From NCBI GenBank assembly GCA_947628345.1, contig CANQZM010000005.1:1-47990 (forward strand): 47,990 bases of DNA, given 5' to 3'. Shown here piece after piece: positions 36,539-47,990 of this stretch (the stretch's first letter is position 1; each line of letters begins with the position of its first letter). The DNA comes from an uncultured Bacilli bacterium (lineage in GTDB: Bacteria; Bacillota_I; Bacilli_A; RF39; UBA660). The notes below the pieces were generated by a model, which was not told where the DNA came from, made no database searches, and saw nothing but the letters and a program-made list of their open reading frames with translations. The position numbers and the translations under genes were made by a program.

Positions 36539-37705
36539 CTACTTTAATACTTCCAATCCAGGTAATTTTTTTCCTTCTAGATATTCTAAAGTAGCTCCAC
36601 CTCCAGTTGAAGCATGATATATTTCATCTTTATAATTTTTAGCTGCGGCCACAATATCACCTCCACCTAAAATAGTTTTAATATGATTATCAACTAAATA
36701 TTTCAAAATTTGTTTAGTTGATTTTTTATATTTAGACAATTCATATACACCAAGTGGTCCATTCCAAACTACGGTTTTAGCATTTTTTAAATATTTTTTA
36801 TATATTTTAACTGTTTTAGGTCCGATATCTAATCCCATTTCATCAGATGAAATCTCAGTTATATCTTTAATTTGGTTTGGGGTTTCATTACTATATTCGC
36901 TAGTAACATTAATATCCACTGGGAGTACTATCTTATTAGGATATTTTGATATCATTTCATTACAAAAATCAATACTGTCATGGTCAACTATCGAATTACC
37001 AACATCATAACCTTCACTTTGTAAAAAGGTAAATGCCATTCCTCCACCTATTAAAATATAATCAGCTTTAGTAATTAAATTTTTAATAACACCTATTTTA
37101 TCTTTTACTTTTGCTCCTCCTAAAACTACAATAAATGGTTTTTCAGGACTATTTAGGCAAGATAAAGCATTTAATTCTTTTTCTACAAGAAACCCAATAG
37201 CACTCTCTATATTAGAAGCAATACCTACATTAGAAGCATGAGCTCGATGAATTGTTCCAAAAGCATCATTAATAAATACATCACCAAGTGATGCCCAATA
37301 CTTACCTAGTTCCTTATTATTTGAACTTTCTTTTTTACCATCTAAATCCTCATACCTAGTATTTTGGACTAATAAAATTTCACCTTCAGACAAAGCCTCT
37401 ACTGCTTTTTCTAATTTTTCTCCCCTAGTTTGATCTACAAATATAACCTCTTTATTCAATAATTTACTTAATCTTTTAGCTACTATAGCTAAAGAATTTT
37501 TTTCTAAATCAGCTTTTTCTTTAATCCTACCTAAATGGGAAAGCAAAATAATTTTACAATGTTTATCTAAACAGTAATTTATAGTTTTTAAACTTTCTTT
37601 AATTCTATTATCATCCACAATTTTACCATTTTTAATAGGTACATTAAAATCGCATCTAATTAAAACTTTTTTACCATCTAACTTTAAATCTGTAATTTTT
37701 TTCAT
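36539..37705 (-). CDS. pgk: phosphoglycerate kinase
   Basis: KKVLIRCDFNVPIKNGKIVDDNRI, INDAFGTIHRAHASNVGI, VLGGAKVKDKIGVI, TVVWNGPLGVYE, STGGGATLEYLEGKKLPGLEVL. Confidence 0.97.
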   Translation of the reverse strand: MKKITDLKLDGKKVLIRCDFNVPIKNGKIVDDNRIKESLKTINYCLDKHCKIILLSHLGRIKEKADLEKNSLAIVAKRLSKLLNKEVIFVDQTRGEKLEKAVEALSEGEILLVQNTRYEDLDGKKESSNNKELGKYWASLGDVFINDAFGTIHRAHASNVGIASNIESAIGFLVEKELNALSCLNSPEKPFIVVLGGAKVKDKIGVIKNLITKADYILIGGGMAFTFLQSEGYDVGNSIVDHDSIDFCNEMISKYPNKIVLPVDINVTSEYSNETPNQIKDITEISSDEMGLDIGPKTVKIYKKYLKNAKTVVWNGPLGVYELSKYKKSTKQILKYLVDNHIKTILGGGDIVAAAKNYKDEIYHASTGGGATLEYLEGKKLPGLEVLK

Positions 37706-37951
37706 TTTATCACCTTTTTCAGAATAATTATCTTGATAATATGAGTTATTTATTTATACATATTATTACTTACTCTTGAGTATCATCCACCCACATTATA
37801 ACATATTAACTTTTAAAACTCACTAACTAGTACCTAATTTCTTAATCATTCCTAACTAATATATATATTATTTTTTTAAGATTTAATAGGTTGATATTAT
37901 GTTGCATTATTACTCTTGCAAATATAATATAATGAAAGGAGAACTGATATT

Positions 37952-38095
37952 ATGTACTTATATCCGGCTTGTTGTCAATCAAATAACAATAATGATGGAT
38001 TTGGTTATGGTTGGATTTGGGCTATTATTATTGTTGTCATTATTATCTTTTTCCTATTTTCCGGTAATGGTAATTGGAATAATCAAAATAATTTC

Positions 38096-38098
<3 letters not shown>
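37952..38098 (+). CDS. 48-aa YjcZ-like small membrane protein (not in ORF track)
   Basis: Own translation MYLYPACCQSNNNNDGFGYGWIWAIIIVVIIIFFLFSGNGNWNNQNNF; RBS AAAGGAG upstream; terminator directly downstream. Confidence 0.75.
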
Positions 38099-39188
<1,090 letters not shown>

Positions 39189-39231
39189 TTATATTAAATT
39201 TATAAAAAATTATTATGATATAATCTATTTC

Positions 39232-40884
39232 TTATAATCCAAAACAACCGTTTCCAATAAATTCTCTCAAAATAGAATCATCAGGTACAGCATCACTTGG
39301 TATTGGTAAAAACAATCTTAAAAAATCTATTAATCGTTTTGCATCCTCATAATAATCAGATTCACTATCCACAGAATACAATAAAGGTTCTACATATGTT
39401 TTTAAAACTCCTATTTCATAAATTAAAGCTGTATTAAAAGTTACATCAGCATCGTCTTGATAAGGAAATACATATTTTTCTTCACCACTACGAACATCAT
39501 TCCACGATTCTAAAGTTTTATCAACTCCATAGCCCCTTGTTCTATTATCACGGATCATTCGTCTTAATAATCTATGATCACTAGTTGAAACACGATTATG
39601 ATTATCCATATTTATTTCTGTTAATGGTGATAAATAAATTTTATATTTAGTATCTCTTGGTATATTTGTTAATATATTAGTATCTAATCCATGAATACCT
39701 TCAATCACTAAAAGTTCATCATCATCTAATTTAGCTTTTTCTTTAAACTCTTTGGTACCTAAAATAAAATTATAAGTAGGTAGTAATACCTCCTCATGAT
39801 GTAGTAATTTTTCTACCTGTTCATCAAATAATTTTAAATCAACAGCTTCTAAACATTCAAAATCAGGTTTACCATTTTTACCTATTGGAGTTTTATCTTT
39901 ATCTAAAAAATAGTCATCCATTGATAAAGTTCTAATCTTTAAACCAAAACTTCTTAAATACATTGATAATTTTTTAGAAGTTGTTGTTTTTCCTGAAGAT
40001 GATGGTCCAGCCATCAAAACAATTCTAATATTTCTATTACCACTGATAGTTTTAGCAATTTGTAATAATTTATTGCTTTGTAAAGTTTCATCAATCCTGA
40101 TTAAATCGTTAATATGTCCCCTAGCAACTACAGTATTTAAATCAACAGAGTTTTCAATATGCATAATTTTTCCCCACTCTCTATATTCTTTAAATACCTC
40201 AAACATATGGGGATGATGTTGATACTCTTTAATATAGTCAGGTATATAAACAGTCGGAAATCTTAAAATAAAGCCATTATCTTTTATATATGTTAAATCA
40301 AAATCTTTTAATTTTCCAGTAGAAGTTGGCATCACATTATAAAAATAATTATATAAATTACCTAATCGATATAGAGTTATATAATTATTAGTATTATATT
40401 TCATAACTCCTGCCTTGGATAAATCATTAATAGTTTTAAAATACTTAATTGCTTCTAATCGATCAATAGTTAATTTAGTAATATCTAAATCACTATTAAT
40501 AACTTTTTTCATTTCCTCTTTAATTTTATCTATTTTTAGTGCATTTAATTCAAAATTAGTTTCAATATAAATTCCTTTATCTAAAGAGTTTTGAATGATA
40601 ATATCAGCGTTTCTTCCATATAATGATTTAACTGCATACAAAATTACAAATGTTAACCCACTAATATGTGATCTATTACCTTCTCTAGAAGTTAAATCTA
40701 AAAAACTAACGGTACAATCTTTATTTAATTGATAGTTTAATTCTTTAAGAGATTTACCAACTTTAGCTAAAATAATAGGATATTTATAATTTTCTTGAAA
40801 AGATTTAGCCACTTCTTCTAACGAAATGCCCTTAAAAAACTCATAAATTTTATCTTGTACTTTTACTTTAATTGTTTCATTCAT
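39232..40884 (-). CDS. nucleoside kinase (TGS/ThrRS-like N-terminus plus uridine kinase-like domain)
   Basis: N-terminal TGS/ThrRS-like region; VLMAGPSSSGKTTTSKKLSMYLRSFGLKIRTLSMDDYFLDKDKTPIG, LLVIEGIHGLD, STSDHRLLRRMIRDNRTRGY. Confidence 0.9.
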   Translation of the reverse strand: MNETIKVKVQDKIYEFFKGISLEEVAKSFQENYKYPIILAKVGKSLKELNYQLNKDCTVSFLDLTSREGNRSHISGLTFVILYAVKSLYGRNADIIIQNSLDKGIYIETNFELNALKIDKIKEEMKKVINSDLDITKLTIDRLEAIKYFKTINDLSKAGVMKYNTNNYITLYRLGNLYNYFYNVMPTSTGKLKDFDLTYIKDNGFILRFPTVYIPDYIKEYQHHPHMFEVFKEYREWGKIMHIENSVDLNTVVARGHINDLIRIDETLQSNKLLQIAKTISGNRNIRIVLMAGPSSSGKTTTSKKLSMYLRSFGLKIRTLSMDDYFLDKDKTPIGKNGKPDFECLEAVDLKLFDEQVEKLLHHEEVLLPTYNFILGTKEFKEKAKLDDDELLVIEGIHGLDTNILTNIPRDTKYKIYLSPLTEINMDNHNRVSTSDHRLLRRMIRDNRTRGYGVDKTLESWNDVRSGEEKYVFPYQDDADVTFNTALIYEIGVLKTYVEPLLYSVDSESDYYEDAKRLIDFLRLFLPIPSDAVPDDSILREFIGNGCFGL

Positions 40885-40986
40885 CTTTATCACCCTTTTT
40901 ATCTTATTTAACATTATAGCATATTTTGACGATTTAGAAAATGTATATTCATAGAATTTATTAATAAACTAACTATAGGTGATAAA

Positions 40987-41571
40987 ATGAATTTAGTTCC
41001 AATGGTAGTTGAAAAAGAAAGTAATGGAGAAAGAAGTTATGATATTTTTTCTAGATTATTAAAAGAAAGAATTATTCTATTAAGTGGAGAAATTGATGAT
41101 TATTTAGCTAGTAATATTATTGCTGAACTTTTATATTTAGATTCTATCAATCATGATGATATTTCTATCTACATCAATTCACCAGGTGGTTCTGTTACTG
41201 CGGGCATGGCTATTTATGACACTATGAATTTTGTCAAAAGTGATGTAGTTACTATATGTGTTGGTATGGCTGCTTCAATGGGAGCTTTCTTACTAGCCTG
41301 TGGTCACGAAAATAAACGTTATGCTCTACCTAATGCTGAAATTATGATTCATCAACCATTAGGTGGTGTTAATGGTCAGGCTACAGAAATAAAAATTGCC
41401 GCAGAACATATTTTAAAATCCAGAGATAAGCTTAATAAAATCTTGGCTAAGCGTTGTCACAAGGAAATTGAAACCATTGAAAATGATACGGAAAGAGATA
41501 ATTTTATGTCCAGCGAAGAAGCTATGGCATATGGTCTAATTGATGAAATAATTGAAAAAAGAAAAAACTAA
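40987..41571 (+). CDS. clpP: ATP-dependent Clp protease proteolytic subunit
   Basis: [76 protein letters not shown]. Confidence 0.97.
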   Translation: MNLVPMVVEKESNGERSYDIFSRLLKERIILLSGEIDDYLASNIIAELLYLDSINHDDISIYINSPGGSVTAGMAIYDTMNFVKSDVVTICVGMAASMGAFLLACGHENKRYALPNAEIMIHQPLGGVNGQATEIKIAAEHILKSRDKLNKILAKRCHKEIETIENDTERDNFMSSEEAMAYGLIDEIIEKRKN

Positions 41572-41593
41572 AAAGACAAAATAATACTTCTTT

Positions 41594-42196
41594 TTAGTTT
41601 CTTTTTTTTATTAATGTTTTTTCATCTGACATATCTCCATTTGAAAAAGCACAATAATCTATTTTACAATTTGGAACATTTACTCTATCATAATTACTTT
41701 TATAAAAAGCATACGATTCTATTTCTTTAATACTATTAGGTATTTTCACTTCTTTATCAAAAAAGCAAAATGAAAAAGCTTCATAACCAATTTTTTTAAG
41801 TTTTTTAGGTAAAATTAATTGATCTAAAAACCTACTTCCATAAAAACAATGGTCTTCTATTTTAGTTAAATTTTCTGGTAGTCTTACTTCTTCTTTAAAA
41901 ACGGTTTCACTAAAAGCTCCTTCTCCTATTATTACTAAATTTATAGGAAATATAACTTTATCAATAACTAGATCATGAAAAGCTTCTTTTTCAATACTTT
42001 CAACTGTATTAGGTATTTCTATTGAAATTGGATTCATTTTTGAATAATTTATAATATTTTGACAGGCATTTTCTCCTATTACTGTAATCCCTTCTGGTAT
42101 TTTTAACTTATTTTTTTCTTTAATATCTTTAACTTCTACTGTTAATAACTTAGATTCTATTAATTCATTATCATGTCTTGTGTTTTGAGTTAACAT
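41594..42196 (-). CDS. BspA-type leucine-rich repeat (LRR_5) protein
   Basis: Repeats such as VRLPENLTKIEDHCFYGSRFLDQLILPKKLKKIGYEAFSF, VKIPNSIKEIESYAFYKS. Confidence 0.85.
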   Translation of the reverse strand: MLTQNTRHDNELIESKLLTVEVKDIKEKNKLKIPEGITVIGENACQNIINYSKMNPISIEIPNTVESIEKEAFHDLVIDKVIFPINLVIIGEGAFSETVFKEEVRLPENLTKIEDHCFYGSRFLDQLILPKKLKKIGYEAFSFCFFDKEVKIPNSIKEIESYAFYKSNYDRVNVPNCKIDYCAFSNGDMSDEKTLIKKRN

Positions 42197-42259
42197 GTGT
42201 CCCCCTCCTATATATATTATGCGTTGATTTGTTTAGAATGCGTTATAATCATCTAGATT

Positions 42260-43183
42260 CTATCTAAACTTACTAGCTAATTCATTAATTTTTCTAAATC
42301 GATGATTAAGGCCTGATTTTGTTATCTTTTTTCCTGTTTCTAACGAAATAATTTCACTCAATTCTTTTAAAGAAGTTTCAGGATATTTTTTTCGATATTC
42401 CAATGCTTCTCTAGTCTTATCATCCAATAATTCTATTGCCAAATTTTCCTCTAAAATTTCAATATTTTTTAATTGATTAGTAGCTGATGCTACTACCTTA
42501 TCCATATTAGCCTGTTCACAATTATTTAAACGATTAGTAAGATTCTTTTTATCGTGAAAAATTCTTATATCTTCAAAATATAAAACAGCTTTAATGGCAC
42601 CTATTATTTTTAAAAAATCACTAATTTTTTCAGCTTCTTTAATATAAATCATATACCCCTTATCACGATTTAATATTTTTGCATTTAAATCATATCCATT
42701 TAACATTTTTTGAATAAAAATGGACTCTTGGGGTTTATCTACTAATATTTCCATATGATATTGAGATGTTTTAGGATCATTAATACTTCCCTGAGATAAA
42801 AACACTCCCCTTAAATAAGATTTAACCTCTTCTTCCTTATCAGTTATATATGAAGGGGGAATTTCTAAATAAGAATTTCTCTTATTATAGAAACCAATAT
42901 CTTCTAAAATAAATTCTAAATTAGAACTAACTTTAATCACATATAAATCTTTTTTACTAAAATTTAAACTTTTTTTTACTTCTACATTAATATGAGGATT
43001 ATATAAAACTTTAAAAGAGTCAACAATCTTTTCTTTTATTAAAGAATTTTCAGTAGTTAATAATAAATTATTATTTTCAATATGGCCATTATTTCTAGTA
43101 AAGGCTGATAATAATGAAATTAATTCTGATTTAGTTTTATCTTTTGTAACAATTTCATTTTTTATTTGTGTTGTATATGACAT
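42260..43183 (-). CDS. whiA: WhiA-family DNA-binding protein
   Basis: LAGLIDADG-like N-terminal region, YLRGVFLSQGSINDPKTSQYHMEI, C-terminal HTH LSEIISLETGKKITKSGLNHRFRKI; next to yvcK. Confidence 0.95.
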   Translation of the reverse strand: MSYTTQIKNEIVTKDKTKSELISLLSAFTRNNGHIENNNLLLTTENSLIKEKIVDSFKVLYNPHINVEVKKSLNFSKKDLYVIKVSSNLEFILEDIGFYNKRNSYLEIPPSYITDKEEEVKSYLRGVFLSQGSINDPKTSQYHMEILVDKPQESIFIQKMLNGYDLNAKILNRDKGYMIYIKEAEKISDFLKIIGAIKAVLYFEDIRIFHDKKNLTNRLNNCEQANMDKVVASATNQLKNIEILEENLAIELLDDKTREALEYRKKYPETSLKELSEIISLETGKKITKSGLNHRFRKINELASKFR

Positions 43184-43184
43184 A

Positions 43185-44144
43185 TTATTGCCTCATTAAA
43201 TAAGAAAAGATTAATGAACTAAGTTTTAGACTATTATGTCTTAATACATTATCCTCAACTATTACTAAATCATCCTCTATTAGTTCTACGCCGATTTCTT
43301 TTAATTTATCATAATCTATTATAACCGGATCTTTTTGCTCTTGGGTTTCGTATTTTTCTGCAATTTTCTTATTGATATGAGAATTACTTGCAATTACTAC
43401 ATCAATTTTTTTATTTTCTAAATATTTATTTAATAACTCCACATGGTCACCTACTGAAAAACCATCTGTTTCTCCTGGCTGAGTCATTGCATTACATAAA
43501 TACATAATAGGCGCCTTACTCTCACTAATAGTTTTTTTAACATCTTTACAAATTATGTTAGGTAAAACACTAGTATATAAACTACCTATACTAAAAATAA
43601 TTAATTCAGCCTCTTTAATTGCCTCTATTACTTCATCCAAAACTTTGGGTTCTTCTTTATAATATATTTTTTCAAATTGACAATGTGAGTTGGTAATTGA
43701 TTCTTCCCCTTCAATTATGTTACCATTAATGTCTTTGCCCATTAAAGTTAAATTAGAATCTTCAGAAATAGGTAAAACTTTATGTTTAACATCCAACAGT
43801 TTAGACAAATAAGCAATAGATTCTTTCAAAGATCCTGTAATTTCTAACATAGATATTAATATTAAATTACCAACAGCATGGCCATTTAAATCACTAGATG
43901 TATTAAATCTATATTCTAACATCTGTTTTATAGGTTTATCAATACGAGATAAATTAGTTATAACTTTTCTAATATCACCAACAGCTGGTATTTTAAATTC
44001 TTCACGTAACTTACCTGTTGATTTTCCATTATCAGAAACAGTTATAATAGCAGTTATATCAACAGGAAAATTTTTAAGTCCTTTTAACAAAACTGACATT
44101 CCTGAGCCACCACCAAAAATTACCACTTTTTTATACATATTCAT
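43185..44144 (-). CDS. yvcK: YvcK/GlmR family gluconeogenesis factor
   Basis: VVIFGGGSGMSVLLKGLKNFPVDITAIITVSDNGKSTGKLREEF, PAVGDIRKV, HAVGNLILISMLEITGS, IFSIGSLYTSVLPNI. Confidence 0.96.
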   Translation of the reverse strand: MNMYKKVVIFGGGSGMSVLLKGLKNFPVDITAIITVSDNGKSTGKLREEFKIPAVGDIRKVITNLSRIDKPIKQMLEYRFNTSSDLNGHAVGNLILISMLEITGSLKESIAYLSKLLDVKHKVLPISEDSNLTLMGKDINGNIIEGEESITNSHCQFEKIYYKEEPKVLDEVIEAIKEAELIIFSIGSLYTSVLPNIICKDVKKTISESKAPIMYLCNAMTQPGETDGFSVGDHVELLNKYLENKKIDVVIASNSHINKKIAEKYETQEQKDPVIIDYDKLKEIGVELIEDDLVIVEDNVLRHNSLKLSSLIFSYLMRQ

Positions 44145-44204
44145 TCACCTATTACTATTATACCTTAAAACAGATAAAAATTACTACATAAAAATACCAA
44201 GGAA

Positions 44205-45074
44205 TTATTTCCTCGGTTCCTTATAAAATAGTGGACGTTCAACTACTTCTGGTCTTTCCCTTTCAATATAAAGTTTCTCAAAACTGGCAACTTTTTTTAT
44301 TTTTGTATAATAAATTAATAAAATTACTCCTATAAATATTAGTAGTATAGACATTAACTGAGCAACCCTAAAAGGACCTAGCATCAAACTATCCGTACGC
44401 ATTGATTCAATCACAATTCTTGCACTTGAATACCATATCAAATAAACTCCTGTTAATTGTCCTTTTTTAATTCGTCTATTTCTTCTTAAAATTAATAACA
44501 AAATAAAACCTAAAACATTCCAAATTGATTCATATAAAAACGTAGGTTGACGATATTTTCCAGCAATATACATTCCATCTATAATAAATTGTGGTAAATG
44601 TAGATGTTGTAAAGTTGCTAAAGTAGTTACAGTTCCATAAGCTTCACTATTAAAAAAATTCCCCCATCTTCCAATAGCCTGTCCTATTATTACTCCAACA
44701 ACAATTATATCTAACATCTTTAATATTTCTACACGGTATTTCTTACAATAAAAAATTATAAATAATAAACCACCAATGATACCACCATGAATTGCTAAGC
44801 CACCATTCCATATTTTTAATATCTCTATTGGATTACTTAAATAATAGGATAAGTTAAATAAACAATAGTAAAGCCTAGCTCCAATTAGCCCCACAATAAT
44901 GGTATAAAATGTTAAATTAATTACAAACTCTTTATCAATATCTTTTTTTACAGCTTCTTTAGAAATAACTAAATAAGCAACTACTACTGCTACAAGTATG
45001 AATATAGAATACCAATATATTTGAAACTTACCAAATTCAATCGCAACTCGATCCACTTTAGTTTCCCCTTTCAT
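44205..45074 (-). CDS. lgt: prolipoprotein diacylglyceryl transferase
   Basis: GGLAIHGGIIGG, IGRWGNFFNSEAYG, QPTFLYESIWN motifs. Confidence 0.97.
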   Translation of the reverse strand: MKGETKVDRVAIEFGKFQIYWYSIFILVAVVVAYLVISKEAVKKDIDKEFVINLTFYTIIVGLIGARLYYCLFNLSYYLSNPIEILKIWNGGLAIHGGIIGGLLFIIFYCKKYRVEILKMLDIIVVGVIIGQAIGRWGNFFNSEAYGTVTTLATLQHLHLPQFIIDGMYIAGKYRQPTFLYESIWNVLGFILLLILRRNRRIKKGQLTGVYLIWYSSARIVIESMRTDSLMLGPFRVAQLMSILLIFIGVILLIYYTKIKKVASFEKLYIERERPEVVERPLFYKEPRK

Positions 45075-45080
45075 TATTAT

Positions 45081-47912
45081 TTAAAGAACTTTTTGTAAAA
45101 ATTGTCCAGTATAAGATGTTTTTACTTTACTGACTTCTTCAGGTGTACCTAACGCAACCACAGTTCCACCTTGATCTCCACCTTCAGGACCTAAATCAAT
45201 AATATAGTCAGCAACCTTAATCACATCAAGATTATGTTCTATAACTACTACTGTATCCCCATTATCTACTATTTTTTGTAAAATTGCAAGTAATCTTTTA
45301 ATATCATCAGTATGTAAACCAGTTGTTGGTTCATCTAAAACAAATAAGGTTCTACCTGTTGCTTTCTTTTGCAATTCTTTAGCTAATTTAACCCTTTCTG
45401 CTTCTCCTCCAGATAAAGTAGGAGCACTTTGACCCAATTTAATATAGCCTAATCCAACTTCTTCTAAAACCTCTAATTTATGTTTTATTTTAGGTATATT
45501 TTCAAAAAATTCCAAAGCTTCAGACACTCTCATATTTAAAACATCAGCTATATTTTTTCCCTTATATTTTATCTTTAGGGTTTCACTATTATAACGAGTT
45601 CCATGACAAACTTCACAATCAACATACACATCTGGTAAAAAATGCATTTCTATTTTTTTTACACCGTCACCTCTACAAGCTTCACATCTACCACCCTTAA
45701 CATTGAATGAAAATCTATTTTTTTCATAGCCATACATTTTAGCTTCTTTAGTAGTTGTAAATAATGTTCTAATGTCATCAAAAACACTAGTATAAGTAGC
45801 AGGATTACTTCTAGGTGTTCTACCAATAGGAGATTGTGAAATATCAACTAATTTATCAATATTATCTAACCCGTTTACTTTTTTATGTTTTCCAGGAATT
45901 ACTCTAGAGTTATATAATTTTTGACTAGCTGCTTTACATAATATTTCATTAATTAAGCTAGATTTACCACTACCACTAACTCCTGTTATACAAGTAAAAG
46001 TTCCTAAAGGAATTTTAACATCAATATTTTTTAAATTATTTTCTCTAGCACCAACTATCGTAATAAATTTTTTATTACCTTTTCTCCTTTTTTTAGGAAC
46101 ATCAATGCATAATTCTCCACTTAAGTATTTACCCGTTATACTTGATTTATTTTTCATAACCTCATCAGGTGTACCTAAGGCAACAACATTTCCACCTTTA
46201 TCCCCAGCTCCAGGGCCTATATCAACTAACATATCACTAGCTAACATAGTATCTGCATCGTGTTCAACAACGATTAAAGTATTTCCTAAATCTCTCATTT
46301 CTAATAAAGAATTAATTAATTTTTCATTATCACGTTGATGTAATCCAATACTAGGCTCATCTAAAACATATAAAACCCCTGTTAATTTAGAACCTATTTG
46401 TGTAGCCAGCCTAATTCTTTGGGATTCTCCTCCAGATAATGTTGCAGCACTTCTAGCTAAAGTTAAATACTCCAAACCAACATTCCTTAAAAAGTCCAAA
46501 CGAGCTTGAATTTCTTTAACTACTAAATCAGCAATTTTGGCCTTTTCTTTACTAAGCTTTAGATGTCTAAAGAAATCAATCAAATCCTTAATACTCATAC
46601 AGGTCACTTCATAAATGTTCTTTTTATTTATTTTAACAGCTAATACAGAGTCTTGTAGTCTAGCGCCATGACAAGTTTCACAAACATGCTCTATCATGTA
46701 ATTTTCTAACCACTCTCTAATCCAAGTAGAACTAGTTTCCATATATCTTCTTTGTAGATTATTAATAATACCTTCATAGAAATCTTTATTGTTCATGATA
46801 TTACCACTTTTAGTTTTATAATTAAAGGATATTATGTCTGGAGAACCATATAATATTATATCAGTTTCCTTTTTAGTTAACCTCTTAAATGGTTTATTCA
46901 TATCTATTTTATAATGTTTACAAACACATTCTAACTTTTTATAATAAATACCTTCTTGATCATCACTTAAAGTTTTGATACATCCTTCATTAATACTTAA
47001 ATTTCTATCAGGAATAACCAAATCTTCATCAATTCTTAACTTTATTCCTAAACCTTTACAATCTGGACAAGCTCCGAATGGAGCATTAAAACTAAATAAG
47101 CGAGGTTCTATTTCAGGTAAAGAAAATTCACAATACGGACATGAAAAATTTTCTGAAAAAACTAATTCTTTTTTATTTTCACCCAAAATTTCTACTACTA
47201 CTTTGCCATGAGCTAATTTTGTAGCATTTTCAACGGCTTCGCTTATTCTTGATCTTGAATCTTCTTTAATTACAATTCTATCTATAACTACATCAATATC
47301 ATCTGCTTTATTTTTTTCTAAGACAATCTCTTCTGATAAATCATAATTTTGCCCATTGATTCTCACTCTAATATATCCATCTTTTTTCAATTGTTCCAAT
47401 AAATCCTTATGAGTTCCTTTTTCATGATGAACAACTGGTGCATATATAATTATTCTTGTCTCTTGTGGATATTCTAAAATTTTATTAGTTATTTCTTCCA
47501 CGCTTTGAGAAGTAATAGCAATATTATGTTTAGGGCAATAAGCAGTCCCAACTCTAGCAAATAAAAGCCTTAAATAATCATAAATTTCAGTTACTGTACC
47601 TACTGTTGATCTCGGATTTTTAGAAGTTGTTTTTTGGTCAATACTAATCGCAGGAGATAAACCCTCAATACTATCAACATCAGGTTTTTTACTGCCACCT
47701 AAAAATTGTCTAGCATAACTAGATAGGCTTTCAACATATCTACGTTGTCCCTCAGCATAAATAGTATCAAATGCCAAGCTACTTTTACCACTTCCTGATA
47801 GACCTGTCATAACAATTAACTTATTTTTAGGAAGTTCAATATTTATATTTTTTAAATTATTTTCTCTAGCACCCTTTATAATAATTTTATTTTCCATACT
47901 ACCACCTGCCAC
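45081..47912 (-). CDS. uvrA: excinuclease ABC subunit A
   Basis: GARENNLKNINIELPKNKLIVMTGLSGSGKSSLAFDTIYAEGQRRYVESLSSYARQFL; zinc-finger CxxC pairs; two ABC signatures TLSGGE. Confidence 0.99.
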   Translation of the reverse strand: MAGGSMENKIIIKGARENNLKNINIELPKNKLIVMTGLSGSGKSSLAFDTIYAEGQRRYVESLSSYARQFLGGSKKPDVDSIEGLSPAISIDQKTTSKNPRSTVGTVTEIYDYLRLLFARVGTAYCPKHNIAITSQSVEEITNKILEYPQETRIIIYAPVVHHEKGTHKDLLEQLKKDGYIRVRINGQNYDLSEEIVLEKNKADDIDVVIDRIVIKEDSRSRISEAVENATKLAHGKVVVEILGENKKELVFSENFSCPYCEFSLPEIEPRLFSFNAPFGACPDCKGLGIKLRIDEDLVIPDRNLSINEGCIKTLSDDQEGIYYKKLECVCKHYKIDMNKPFKRLTKKETDIILYGSPDIISFNYKTKSGNIMNNKDFYEGIINNLQRRYMETSSTWIREWLENYMIEHVCETCHGARLQDSVLAVKINKKNIYEVTCMSIKDLIDFFRHLKLSKEKAKIADLVVKEIQARLDFLRNVGLEYLTLARSAATLSGGESQRIRLATQIGSKLTGVLYVLDEPSIGLHQRDNEKLINSLLEMRDLGNTLIVVEHDADTMLASDMLVDIGPGAGDKGGNVVALGTPDEVMKNKSSITGKYLSGELCIDVPKKRRKGNKKFITIVGARENNLKNIDVKIPLGTFTCITGVSGSGKSSLINEILCKAASQKLYNSRVIPGKHKKVNGLDNIDKLVDISQSPIGRTPRSNPATYTSVFDDIRTLFTTTKEAKMYGYEKNRFSFNVKGGRCEACRGDGVKKIEMHFLPDVYVDCEVCHGTRYNSETLKIKYKGKNIADVLNMRVSEALEFFENIPKIKHKLEVLEEVGLGYIKLGQSAPTLSGGEAERVKLAKELQKKATGRTLFVLDEPTTGLHTDDIKRLLAILQKIVDNGDTVVVIEHNLDVIKVADYIIDLGPEGGDQGGTVVALGTPEEVSKVKTSYTGQFLQKVL

Positions 47913-47990
47913 ATATTATATCACGTATAATACTGATTAGTAAATGGATGAATTTGCAAATCATTTATTTACTAGTATAATATTGTTACT

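Noticed and set aside
45659-47211. ORFs 45659-45847 (-), 46105-46338 (+), 46975-47211 (+)
   Set aside because: All lie inside uvrA in other frames or on the opposite strand.

Overview
The window is an AT-rich, gene-dense chromosomal segment from a low-GC Bacillota-type bacterium, possibly an RF39-like gut lineage (inference). Most of it is housekeeping: trmB, a FemX-like ligase, a MurJ/SpoVB-type flippase, leuS behind a T-box, GH31, a VanY-type carboxypeptidase, TIGR01212 radical SAM, SPFH/NfeD, fhs, CtpA, tRNA-Asn, tpi/GT4/pgk, gap, nucleoside kinase, clpP, and whiA-yvcK-lgt-uvrA. The observations I rate highest are: (1) a leucyl-tRNA synthetase with a complete Nudix domain, with an intact Nudix box, inserted in the CP1 editing domain; (2) a self-contained carrier-protein acylation locus (ACP, AMP ligase, MBOAT, DHHW/AlgJ-like SGNH protein, Sfp-type PPTase) beside two tandem DUF6020-like membrane proteins; (3) a thioester-domain adhesin whose sorting-signal codons overlap the start of its own sortase, which seems to lack the catalytic Arg; (4) a decay zone at about 31.0-32.1 kb. 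That zone holds a DUF1016-like gene remnant, a pseudogene copy of the neighbouring lipoprotein gene with deletions at short direct repeats, and an unexplained cluster of hairpins. No CRISPR array, rRNA or intact transposase was seen. All family calls come from reading motifs; no searches were run.
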